A stretch of DNA of 31,380 bases from contig JAILOA010000255.1 in the NCBI GenBank assembly GCA_024691065.1, positions 1 to 31,380 on the forward strand, given 5' to 3'. Positions within the stretch are counted from its first letter, which is position 1; every line of letters begins with the position of its first letter. The notes below the pieces were generated by a model that saw only the letters and a program-made list of their open reading frames with translations, was not told the origin of the DNA and ran no database searches. Of the stretch, positions 8,508 to 15,572 are shown piece by piece. The translations under genes and the position numbers were made by a program. Source of the DNA: Lachnospiraceae bacterium. GTDB lineage: Bacteria > Bacillota > Clostridia > Lachnospirales > Lachnospiraceae.

Positions 8508-8918
8508 TTAAGCTTCCTTATTACTATTCACAAATTCCAGAAACTCATCGTAGTCCCTTATATAATCAGACTCATCATAAAGCTCCGATGCAAGAACCAT
8601 AAGTACTGCATCCGGCGAAAAATCAAACATTTCTCTCCACATAACATTGGATACATACAGTCCCTCATAAGGCTTCTCCAATGGAACGATCTTCTTTTCG
8701 GTTCCGTTATCAAGACGTATTTTACAACTTCCATGTATACAAATAAGAATCTGTTCAAGAGACTTATGAGCATGATATCCTCTGGTTACACCCTCAGCTG
8801 TATCATACATATAATATACTCTCTTGATTTTAAACGGAATATCCTTAAATTCTTCCAACGCCACTAATTGACCTCTGTCATCGCCATGTGGCTGAAACAT
8901 ATATTTAACAACCTGCAT
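8508..8918 (-). CDS. dTDP-4-keto-6-deoxyhexose 3,4-ketoisomerase (FdtA/QdtA-like cupin)
   Basis: A 136-residue single-domain cupin of the WxcM/FdtA family. It starts PHGDDRGQLVALEEFKDIPF, has the active-site box RGYHAHK with H49 and H51, and ends with DESDYIRDYDEFL, all typical of the sugar 3,4-ketoisomerases. The enzyme moves the keto group of dTDP-4-keto-6-deoxyglucose from C4 to C3. FdtA leads to the galacto form and QdtA to the gluco form, and the two cannot be separated by eye. Its substrate needs RmlA and RmlB, which are not in this window and must be encoded elsewhere. An AGAGGT site precedes the ATG, and a good promoter (8960-8988) lies just upstream, so this three-gene module can be transcribed on its own. 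Confidence 0.88.
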   Translation of the reverse strand: MQVVKYMFQPHGDDRGQLVALEEFKDIPFKIKRVYYMYDTAEGVTRGYHAHKSLEQILICIHGSCKIRLDNGTEKKIVPLEKPYEGLYVSNVMWREMFDFSPDAVLMVLASELYDESDYIRDYDEFLEFVNSNKEA

Positions 8919-8959
8919 TTTATACCTCTTTCAATGATACAATATTCCAAAGCACTAAT

Positions 8960-8988
8960 ATTATAATAAAAAAAACATATTTAATCAA
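8960..8988 (-). promoter_or_regulatory. internal promoter ahead of the ketoisomerase gene
   Basis: Reading the minus strand: TTGATT (8988-8983), a 17-base spacer, then perfect TATAAT (8965-8960). It begins 14 bases after the stop of the upstream gene and lies about 40 bases before the ATG at 8918. Confidence 0.7.
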
Positions 8989-9002
8989 CAGAAGATAATT
9001 AT

Positions 9003-9974
9003 CTATTCATATAATCCATAATTATAAATGAGTGAATTATTATATCTTCCCCCGTTCATAAAAACAGCAAACTGGCTTCCACCGCAATTTCCGGCAATGA
9101 TATTATCGCAACGTGACAATATATACATAGAGGAAATGTACTCCAAGCCCTTTAAATAATCATCATTTTCTCTCTCGAAATGCACATCCTTAATAAAGTC
9201 CAAACCATCCTTATCAAAAACCTTATCATAATAAACTCTTTTATTTTCAAGAACCCTGTCGCCGAACTTATCTTTAAATTGTTTCTGAATTTTACTGTCC
9301 TCGGTTGCAAGATATATATAATCACAACCCCATTCCTTTAATTTTTCTTCCGTATCCTTAAGAACCGTACTGATTTCCGGCTGAACAGGATGCCCCTTAG
9401 GTCTAAGCTTTAAATAATCGGTACCTCTGCAAAGCACCCCCAGCACCCTTCTGTTCTTAATATCAAGTTCCTTTAACTCATTTCCTATATATTTACGTGA
9501 TGTTTTATTCAGTTTAATATAGCGCGAGTAGAGCCTGTGCCATCTCTTAACTCTCTGCTTGTCATATATTTCATCAAATTTCGGAAACAACTCACCGCAT
9601 TCGAAATCAACCGGGGTTTTTCTTAAATTTTCGCCGACTCCGCATGGTTGCTCGAAAAACTGCTCCCAGATATTTATACCTGCATCATTCTTAAAACCAA
9701 CCTCCGGCAAAACACCGTTCATGTGACATTTTACAATACTTGCAAGCATATTATTCATAAAGCAGATATTAAAATACTGATAATCATATAAACCGCGATT
9801 GATGACGCAACATTCTTTAAAATCAGTCTTTTCTTTAAAACGCTTTGTATAAATCCTTTCCATATCGCACTGCGCTGCAAGCCAGTTATGACCGGTATTG
9901 TTAAACTTTACTCTCAGTTTTGAATATAATTTATCGGGCAATACCGCTACAACCTTTATAATCTTATTTACCAT
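9003..9974 (-). CDS. fucosyltransferase-like protein (GT23/NodZ-type fold)
   Basis: A 323-residue protein not recognised as a standard bacterial GT2 or GT4. Three blocks resemble the conserved peptides of alpha-1,6-fucosyltransferases and relatives: VLGVLCRGTDYLK (177-189; compare the HxRxTD box that binds GDP-fucose), YIYLATEDSKI (219-229; compare the VYLATDD block), and a late Gly/Ser block DNIIAGNCGGSQFAVF (290-305). The 45 N-terminal residues are basic without a clear signal peptide, so it should act in the cytoplasm. It overlaps the flippase gene by 11 bases, so translation is probably coupled. Donor is uncertain: GDP-fucose by analogy, though a dTDP-deoxyhexose would also suit the neighbours. 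No GDP-fucose synthesis genes are in the window. Confidence 0.6.
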   Translation of the reverse strand: MVNKIIKVVAVLPDKLYSKLRVKFNNTGHNWLAAQCDMERIYTKRFKEKTDFKECCVINRGLYDYQYFNICFMNNMLASIVKCHMNGVLPEVGFKNDAGINIWEQFFEQPCGVGENLRKTPVDFECGELFPKFDEIYDKQRVKRWHRLYSRYIKLNKTSRKYIGNELKELDIKNRRVLGVLCRGTDYLKLRPKGHPVQPEISTVLKDTEEKLKEWGCDYIYLATEDSKIQKQFKDKFGDRVLENKRVYYDKVFDKDGLDFIKDVHFERENDDYLKGLEYISSMYILSRCDNIIAGNCGGSQFAVFMNGGRYNNSLIYNYGLYE

Positions 9975-11490
9975 CTTTTTTACCTCGGTTTTTTAATGTA
10001 TCCTTCATTACATCCGACATGTTCTTAAATTCCTTTGGATTTATTATAAGTTGGGCCAAAATATATACTAAAAACGAAACAACCGTCAGTATGATTCCCA
10101 CCAGAAGAAGCCTCGGATATGAATTTATCCATCTGTTATCATTATTTACAAAAAGAACCACACAGGCAAATACTATAAAATTGACAATCCATCTTTTATA
10201 TGTCCTGAAGCACGAACCCTCCATCAAATGCCTGTACACGTATATAATCATATCATTTGTCCTGTAAAGCGAAGCCACAATTGTTCCGAGCAATGCCCCG
10301 TAAATACCGAAAAATATTATACCGAAAATCGAAACACAGATATTTATGATTGATTCGGCCAATGCCCTCCATTGTGTCTTTTTAAAATGTCCCGCATAAT
10401 TTATTAAATTGCTCGGTGCAGTCCTTCCGTAGGATAATAACGGAACTATAACAAATATGAGCGGATACATTGAATTAATATAATTAATATCGTTTACCCC
10501 TGCCGTATAAAGCCTCATAAAAGGTAAAATCAGGATATATACAACAGTCATGGTCGCAAATATTATTATCAAATATACGATTTCAAATATATCATGAAAT
10601 CTGAAATATGTCTTTTTCTCAGTATTGTAAAGCTGTCCAAGCCTGAAATCAAAGCCTGTACTGACCTGCTGAAACATAGTTGTTACCATTGTAATTATCA
10701 GGTTATACATGGTATAAATACTTACAATTTTAAGGTTGTGAGTAATTACGGTTAACAAAAGTACATCGGTATTACTGAAAATCATACCTGATATTTGATG
10801 GATTAATGTAGCATTCTTCTGTTCTATTGCTTTATTATCCGGCTCAACGGTAAAATCCAACCAACTATAATGTTTATTAATATAATACTTATAAATCAGA
10901 ATTTGTATTACATTAATTAAAAAGAATGAAAACTGGACAGATAAAACATCAAAACCCAAAAACAAAAGAATTGTTTTCGTTACATTTACCAAAACATTTA
11001 TAATTGTGGTTATATTGGTTACAACATAGGTATAACCCTCAGCCTGCAACAATATCTTATACTTTCCCTGATATGCAAAATTGAGACATCCCGCAAATCC
11101 GGTAAATATAATTACCATGAAAATAAGCCAATAATTTAAATCCGTATTGACAAAGAACGGATAAACAAAAGCCAGTACAATTACAGATAAACCATAGGCT
11201 ATACCGGCCTTTTTGTAAAACAAATGTGTTGCCTTCATTATCTTACTTATGGCAAGATGATCTTTACCGGCAACCGGTGCATAGAGTGCCTGCATAGATG
11301 CCAATCCTATACCTGCTTCGAATAAACTGAAATAAACTATAATCTGGTTTACCGAATTCAACAAACCGTTTACTTCGGAACCAAAGCTTACCAAAACAAG
11401 TCGTGGTATAATGATTCCCAAACCTATGGCAATCACCTGACCTAATACACCGCACAATATATTTATTAAGCCTTTTTTTGCAACCTTCAA
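9964..11490 (-). CDS. Wzx-type polysaccharide flippase (MOP superfamily)
   Basis: A 508-residue, very hydrophobic protein with about 12-14 membrane segments. The N-terminus (KKGLINILCGVLGQVIAIGL, then IIPRLVLVSFGSEVNGLLNS) is that of PST/Wzx polysaccharide exporters of the MOP superfamily. Such proteins flip an undecaprenyl-pyrophosphate-linked repeat unit across the membrane, after which a Wzy polymerase normally extends it. No Wzy-like gene is obvious nearby, and the same gene cluster also encodes an ABC-type polysaccharide exporter, so the presence of both routes is notable. The gene starts two bases after the end of the GT2 gene at 11493 and overlaps the next gene by 11 bases. Confidence 0.87.
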   Translation of the reverse strand: MKVAKKGLINILCGVLGQVIAIGLGIIIPRLVLVSFGSEVNGLLNSVNQIIVYFSLFEAGIGLASMQALYAPVAGKDHLAISKIMKATHLFYKKAGIAYGLSVIVLAFVYPFFVNTDLNYWLIFMVIIFTGFAGCLNFAYQGKYKILLQAEGYTYVVTNITTIINVLVNVTKTILLFLGFDVLSVQFSFFLINVIQILIYKYYINKHYSWLDFTVEPDNKAIEQKNATLIHQISGMIFSNTDVLLLTVITHNLKIVSIYTMYNLIITMVTTMFQQVSTGFDFRLGQLYNTEKKTYFRFHDIFEIVYLIIIFATMTVVYILILPFMRLYTAGVNDINYINSMYPLIFVIVPLLSYGRTAPSNLINYAGHFKKTQWRALAESIINICVSIFGIIFFGIYGALLGTIVASLYRTNDMIIYVYRHLMEGSCFRTYKRWIVNFIVFACVVLFVNNDNRWINSYPRLLLVGIILTVVSFLVYILAQLIINPKEFKNMSDVMKDTLKNRGKKDGK

Positions 11491-11492
11491 CT

Positions 11493-12515
11493 TTATACCC
11501 CTTTTGTTCTTTTGCGTTTAATCATACATCCTGCCAAAAACATCAGACCAAATTTTGTCTTCAGTGAAATTAAATATGAAAACGGAGATTTTCTTACGCT
11601 TTTCCACAGCTTCATATTTAATTTTTTAACTCTGTACAGATAATCCATAACTATACCGTTAAACAAAATCAATGTATTTTTATCATTTAATAAATCAACA
11701 CCGTAGTAATCGGCCAGTTCCATAACCGAGTCAACAAACAACTTGAAGTTACCGTCGGCACTTCCTCTTGAAAAGAAATACATCAGATAATTCTTTGATC
11801 TTTTTGAAATATCAATATATTTCATATTTTCCTTTCGAAGATAATTAGTCGTCTTCTCAATTCTATCTGCTTTGATTTTTGATTGAGATTCCGGATATAT
11901 CCTGTAAGCAACCAATCTTTCAGGAATACAATAAACCTTATATTTCCTGGACATAGCCAGAATAATAGCATAATCCTCGGAGATGTCTACCTCTCCGTAT
12001 CTAAAACCTTCTTTTTTGTATAAATCGGCTCTAAACATAATTGAAGAATGAGTAAATATATAATTTCCGAAGCACATTAAGAAAGAAATACTTTCATTGC
12101 TTAACTGAAGACAAGGAATATTCTCCTCAACTCTTCCGTCTATAATATCCTTTCTTGAACTTCCGCACATAATAACTTCAGGATGTTTATCAAGATAATC
12201 AACCTGCTTTTTAAATCTATCGGGATAGCTTATATCATCACAATCCATAACAGCTATATATTCTCCCATTGCCTCATCAATTAAAAGATTTTGACCGTAG
12301 ATTAACCCTTTATTTTCTTTCAATTGAATCAATCTGATTCTTTCATCATTATAACTGTTGATAATTTCAGCCGAAGCATCAGTAGATGCATCATCAAGAA
12401 TCAAAAATTCAAAATCCTTAAATGTCTGTGATAATATACTGTCTATAGCTTCTCTAATATATTTTTCCCCGTTATAAACCTTCATAATAAGGGATACCTT
12501 AGGTCTGTCAGTCAA
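11493..12515 (-). CDS. glycosyltransferase family 2
   Basis: A 340-residue GT-A enzyme. The N-terminal block PKVSLIMKVYNGEKYIREAI is followed by FEFLILDDASTD and the metal-binding DxD at D91-D93 in VMDCDDISYPDRF, then ISEDYAIILAMSRKYKVYCI, which carries the acceptor-side acidic residues. The C-terminal 100 residues are basic with a hydrophobic end, which may sit on the membrane. The start codon is TTG at 12515, placed six bases after GGAGG (minus strand), which is a strong ribosome site; no ATG alternative fits as well. Donor and acceptor are unknown. A 12-bp perfect stem-loop lies between this gene and the one upstream. Confidence 0.87.
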   Translation of the reverse strand: MTDRPKVSLIMKVYNGEKYIREAIDSILSQTFKDFEFLILDDASTDASAEIINSYNDERIRLIQLKENKGLIYGQNLLIDEAMGEYIAVMDCDDISYPDRFKKQVDYLDKHPEVIMCGSSRKDIIDGRVEENIPCLQLSNESISFLMCFGNYIFTHSSIMFRADLYKKEGFRYGEVDISEDYAIILAMSRKYKVYCIPERLVAYRIYPESQSKIKADRIEKTTNYLRKENMKYIDISKRSKNYLMYFFSRGSADGNFKLFVDSVMELADYYGVDLLNDKNTLILFNGIVMDYLYRVKKLNMKLWKSVRKSPFSYLISLKTKFGLMFLAGCMIKRKRTKGV

Positions 12516-12547
12516 CTTTTCCCTCCATAAATACTTATTACTATTTT

Positions 12548-12575
12548 AAATGACGAATCCGTAGATTCGTCATTT
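12548..12575. other. perfect intercistronic stem-loop
   Basis: AAATGACGAATC (12548-12559) pairs perfectly with GATTCGTCATTT (12564-12575) across a four-base loop. It lies in the 85-base gap between two GT2 genes of the minus-strand operon. No T-run of useful length follows on either strand, so it is a poor terminator; an RNA-processing or stability element is more likely. Confidence 0.6.
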
Positions 12576-12600
12576 ATAACAATTGCACTATTATATAATA

Positions 12601-13386
12601 CTAAAGCTTATTGGACTTTTCCGAATTTGCATAAGCTTTGCTTAAAAACTTAGCTATTATATCAGGCCAAAAACATTTATACATTTCATAATCTTCTTTA
12701 CTTCTGGCATTATCTCCGATTATCTGTGATGTTTCCGAACCTTCATGGATTCTGTGACACATAAGAGGTGCATTAATGTAAACAAATTCGCCCCTCAATT
12801 TTGAAAGTTTCTCCCATGCCTGCCAATCCTCATTACTTCTAAAACCATGTATAAAAACAGGCCTGTTTACATTTTTAAGACAAAATGTTACGGACGGGCA
12901 ACAAATTGCATTCCCCAATGAAAGAACCCTTCTTCTCACAAAAACACTCTTCCAAAGAGGCTTGACCCTTAACGGAAGAAGCATAATTCTCTTTATTTTT
13001 AATAATGTATTATCCTTTACTTTATTACCGTTTCTAAGCTCATAATAATCAGTGAATGCTATTAATGGCTTTTCGGATTTTCTCATGGCACCTATAACCT
13101 TTCTTGTATACTTAGGTTCATAGGTATCATCCTGATGAGCAATTGTTGCATATTTAGTTTTCACACAACTCAAAGCAAAATTCCAATCCTGGGTTATACC
13201 GCTCTCGCCTTTATTAATATATAAAGGAAGCTCGTATTTTTCGGCAATCCCTCTGATATACTCATTATCTGTTGATGTGCAAATAATAATTTTAGATTGG
13301 ATTGTTTGATTTTTTAGAGACATTATACATTCTTCCAAAAATTCACTTTCCTTATATGCACAAATTGCAAATGTATGATTTATCAT
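12601..13386 (-). CDS. glycosyltransferase family 2
   Basis: A 261-residue, single-domain GT-A enzyme. It begins TFAICAYKESEFLEECIMSL and has IIICTSTDN and YINKGESGITQDWNFALS; the DxD-type metal site is within IAHQDDTYEPKY, with Q85-D86-D87 in place of a canonical DxD. The later HGFRSNEDWQAWEKLSK segment is the usual acceptor-side region with the acidic ED pair. Its first four bases overlap the stop of the DUF2304 gene (ATGA arrangement), so the two are translationally coupled. It belongs with the run of GT2 genes that build the glycan; the sugar transferred is unknown. Confidence 0.83.
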   Translation of the reverse strand: MINHTFAICAYKESEFLEECIMSLKNQTIQSKIIICTSTDNEYIRGIAEKYELPLYINKGESGITQDWNFALSCVKTKYATIAHQDDTYEPKYTRKVIGAMRKSEKPLIAFTDYYELRNGNKVKDNTLLKIKRIMLLPLRVKPLWKSVFVRRRVLSLGNAICCPSVTFCLKNVNRPVFIHGFRSNEDWQAWEKLSKLRGEFVYINAPLMCHRIHEGSETSQIIGDNARSKEDYEMYKCFWPDIIAKFLSKAYANSEKSNKL

Positions 13387-13757
13387 TCTTCTTTTCCTTT
13401 ATCTTTATTCTTCTCTTTTTCCTTTTCCAATTGATTCCTGATAATAGCCAACTCTTCAGCCAAAACATTTGTTTTATATTCTAACTGTGCATTCTTCATT
13501 GACATTGCAAATACTTTCGAGAATAAAAGAAAAATCATAACCAAATATACAAAGTTAACAGTTGACTTAATACCGATTAAGCTTCCCAAGCCCACAGCAA
13601 TTTGAGGGAAAATACTGAGTATCAAAATCATAATAGCCAATGAAAACCAATAAATCGCATTTTCAATTTTCATCTGCGATTGTCTGATTTTTCTTACTGC
13701 ATAAATAGTTGCAAATACAGAAACAACAACTAAAAGAACTCTCAAACAAACTGACAT
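13383..13757 (-). CDS. DUF2304 small membrane protein, partner of the DPM1-like transferase
   Basis: A 124-residue protein with three hydrophobic segments (about residues 4-20, 33-56 and 64-84), an IRQSQMKIENAIYWF loop after the first, and a charged Glu/Lys-rich coiled tail from about 95 to the end. This is the pattern of DUF2304 proteins. They are repeatedly found next to polyprenyl-phosphate sugar transferases in cell-wall glycan loci, and the same holds here: its start overlaps the stop of the DPM1-like gene by one base. A role as a membrane partner of that transferase is inference; no enzymatic residue is evident. It also overlaps the following GT2 by four bases. Confidence 0.82.
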   Translation of the reverse strand: MSVCLRVLLVVVSVFATIYAVRKIRQSQMKIENAIYWFSLAIMILILSIFPQIAVGLGSLIGIKSTVNFVYLVMIFLLFSKVFAMSMKNAQLEYKTNVLAEELAIIRNQLEKEKEKNKDKGKEE

Positions 13758-14449
13758 TATTTAATCCCCTTTCTAAATGCTTGTATGAAACAAATCGAGA
13801 AACATTGCAATACCATATATTTCATAGCTTTTGCAGTATTAAGATAACTCTCGCCCGCTATACGCTCGTCCATTTTAACCTGAACTTCCTTTACGGTTAC
13901 ACCGTTTTTTATGAGATAAGAAATTGTATCAGGTTCCGGCGCATAATTTATATTTTCCGCAAATTCTCTGATAACTCTTTTCCCAAATAATCTCATTCCC
14001 GAAGTAGGATCATTTATCTTAACACCTGTTGTTAATTTAATGGCCGAAGATATAATAAAACTTCCTAACATTCTCATTGATTGAGGTTTCTTCTCTGTAA
14101 CAAATCTGGATCCAATGGCAATTTCCGCCTCTCCGCTTTCAATTACCTTCTTTAAATCCTCTATATATTCAGGTCTATGCTGGCCATCACCGTCAAACTG
14201 GATAGCCGCATCATATCCTAATTTATAAGCATATCTCATCCCTGCCTGAATAGCACTGGTAAGTCCAAGATTTACCGGTAAATCAAGGAAATTATAGCCC
14301 TTTTCCCTACATACCTCTGCAGTATTATCTTTAGAGCCGTCATTTACTACTACATAATCATATTCGGAAAAATTTTTGGTTAAATTATTCACAACCCTTT
14401 CGATATTCTGTCCTTCATTATATGCCGGAATAATTATCAAAACTTTCAT
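13757..14449 (-). CDS. DPM1-like GT2, polyprenyl-phosphate glycosyltransferase type
   Basis: A 230-residue GT-A enzyme of the dolichol-phosphate mannosyltransferase group: KVLIIIPAYNEGQNIERVV, DYVVVNDGSKDNT, the LPVNLGLTSAIQAGMRYA segment, and the DxD motif D86-D88 in QFDGDGQHRPEYI, then NDPTSGMRLF. Enzymes of this group transfer a sugar from a nucleotide donor to undecaprenyl phosphate for use outside the membrane by GT-C enzymes. It lacks the C-terminal membrane helices that some relatives have, and the neighbouring DUF2304 protein may supply them. The start ATG at 14449 has AAGGG upstream. The GT-C-like DUF2142 protein in the same locus would be a natural user of the lipid-linked sugar (inference). 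Confidence 0.87.
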   Translation of the reverse strand: MKVLIIIPAYNEGQNIERVVNNLTKNFSEYDYVVVNDGSKDNTAEVCREKGYNFLDLPVNLGLTSAIQAGMRYAYKLGYDAAIQFDGDGQHRPEYIEDLKKVIESGEAEIAIGSRFVTEKKPQSMRMLGSFIISSAIKLTTGVKINDPTSGMRLFGKRVIREFAENINYAPEPDTISYLIKNGVTVKEVQVKMDERIAGESYLNTAKAMKYMVLQCFSICFIQAFRKGIK

Positions 14450-14516
14450 AACTACCCTTATGATATCTATAAAACGGTATCATATTTCCTTTCTTTTGTA
14501 ATATAAAGCAAGCAAT

Positions 14517-14573
14517 CTTTAATCCGCTTCGCTTCTTACTTATAAGCGCAGGGACACTTCGTGTCATATTTCA
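14517..14573. repeat. dispersed intergenic repeat, copy A
   Basis: The stretch from CTTTAATCCGCTTCGCTTCT on matches, with scattered changes, a stretch at 19196 in another intergenic gap of the same locus. Shared blocks are CTTTA, CTTCGCT, CTT-CT, ATAA and CAGG in the same order and spacing. This copy also carries a small hairpin, GACAC-TTC-GTGTC, at 14553-14565. Confidence 0.5.
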
Positions 14574-14574
14574 T

Positions 14575-14597
14575 AAGGGGCTTAGACCCCTTTTTTT
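14575..14597 (+). terminator. plus-strand intrinsic terminator within the minus-strand operon
   Basis: AAGGGG (14575-14580) pairs with CCCCTT (14587-14592) across a six-base loop and is followed by a T-run to 14597. Read on the minus strand the same stem has no T-run after it, so it should not stop the operon, only antisense transcription. Confidence 0.6.
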
Positions 14598-14604
14598 GAT
14601 TTTA

Positions 14605-15570
14605 TTACTTTACAATCAATTCTATCATATTTTTCTGAGGTTTTACAGGAGGAATATGATAGCCCTTCTTTATTTGCATCCTTGCATTTGCTTCAAATAA
14701 AAGCAACTCAGGTGCTACAATTGCCTTATATCCCATCTTGATTTTTTGATTTTTTAGATGCTCAAATCTCTTTTTTCTTCTTCTTAACTTTATATATTTG
14801 AAAAACTCTGTTGCTTTTCTGTATCCGCAATAATCATCAAAAAGCTCCCAAAATTTATCATTATCAGCTTTAACCTTTTTTCTGAATTCTTCGTTTGAAC
14901 TTGTGGATATACCTTCACCAACCTCATAAAGAATCAGATAACGATTAATGTACAAAGGTACATTATGGTCAACCATAGCCAATGCTGTCAAACTGTCCTC
15001 ACAGTAAATAATTTCATTTTCCAACATTGAGATATACTTTAAATAAAAATCAGTTTTTGCAAATATAGCTGCCCCGCTGATCCAATCTTCGGCTACCATA
15101 ATATTGTGATATATTCTTTCTTCTTCCTGATTTCTGTAAGCAACTATATCTCTTGGAGAATAATGTGATACCGACTCGTATCCATCCATAGTTTTTCTGT
15201 AACCTTGCATAGCCCCAAAGCAATAATCAATCTCGGTTCTGTCCATAAAATTTCTTACGGATCTCAATGTATTAGGTGCATAGAGCATATCTCCGACTCC
15301 GATTAATTTGGCATATCTTCCTTCAGCTACTCTAAGTCCTTTCAATACATTTTTAACAGTACCGGTATTTTTCTCGGCCCCAAGCAACTTATACGGAACA
15401 TTCTTGTCCTCCAGATAAGCATCCAGCTCGGCAAAATGATTATCCCCGGAACAATCATCACATACTATTATTTCAAATGTAATTCTTTCCTGGATTAATA
15501 TAGAATCTATGGTCATTTTAATCTTATTAAAATCACTATTAAAGTTTGTAACTATTACACTGAATTCCAT
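14605..15570 (-). CDS. glycosyltransferase family 2 with variant metal motif
   Basis: A 321-residue GT-A protein. The N-terminal fold is clear: EFSVIVTNFNSDFNKIKMTI, FEIIVCDDCSGDN and the GAEKNTGTVKNVLKGLRVAEG segment. Where the family has DxD or GDD, this protein reads LIGVGDMLYAPN (residues 89-100), so only one Asp (D94) remains. The acceptor-side region has IYCEDSLTALAM. The C-terminus is basic (FKYIKLRRRKKRFEHL) and may bind the membrane. It is two bases from the tandem-domain transferase upstream and so is in the same operon. The variant motif could mean altered metal binding, as in several capsule-type GT2 enzymes, rather than loss of function. Confidence 0.82.
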   Translation of the reverse strand: MEFSVIVTNFNSDFNKIKMTIDSILIQERITFEIIVCDDCSGDNHFAELDAYLEDKNVPYKLLGAEKNTGTVKNVLKGLRVAEGRYAKLIGVGDMLYAPNTLRSVRNFMDRTEIDYCFGAMQGYRKTMDGYESVSHYSPRDIVAYRNQEEERIYHNIMVAEDWISGAAIFAKTDFYLKYISMLENEIIYCEDSLTALAMVDHNVPLYINRYLILYEVGEGISTSSNEEFRKKVKADNDKFWELFDDYCGYRKATEFFKYIKLRRRKKRFEHLKNQKIKMGYKAIVAPELLLFEANARMQIKKGYHIPPVKPQKNMIELIVK

Positions 15571-15572
15571 AA

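Noticed and set aside
8499..8867. 122-codon plus-strand frame opposite the ketoisomerase gene
   Set aside because: The minus strand encodes a full-length FdtA-type protein with its active-site box; the plus frame has no recognisable features.
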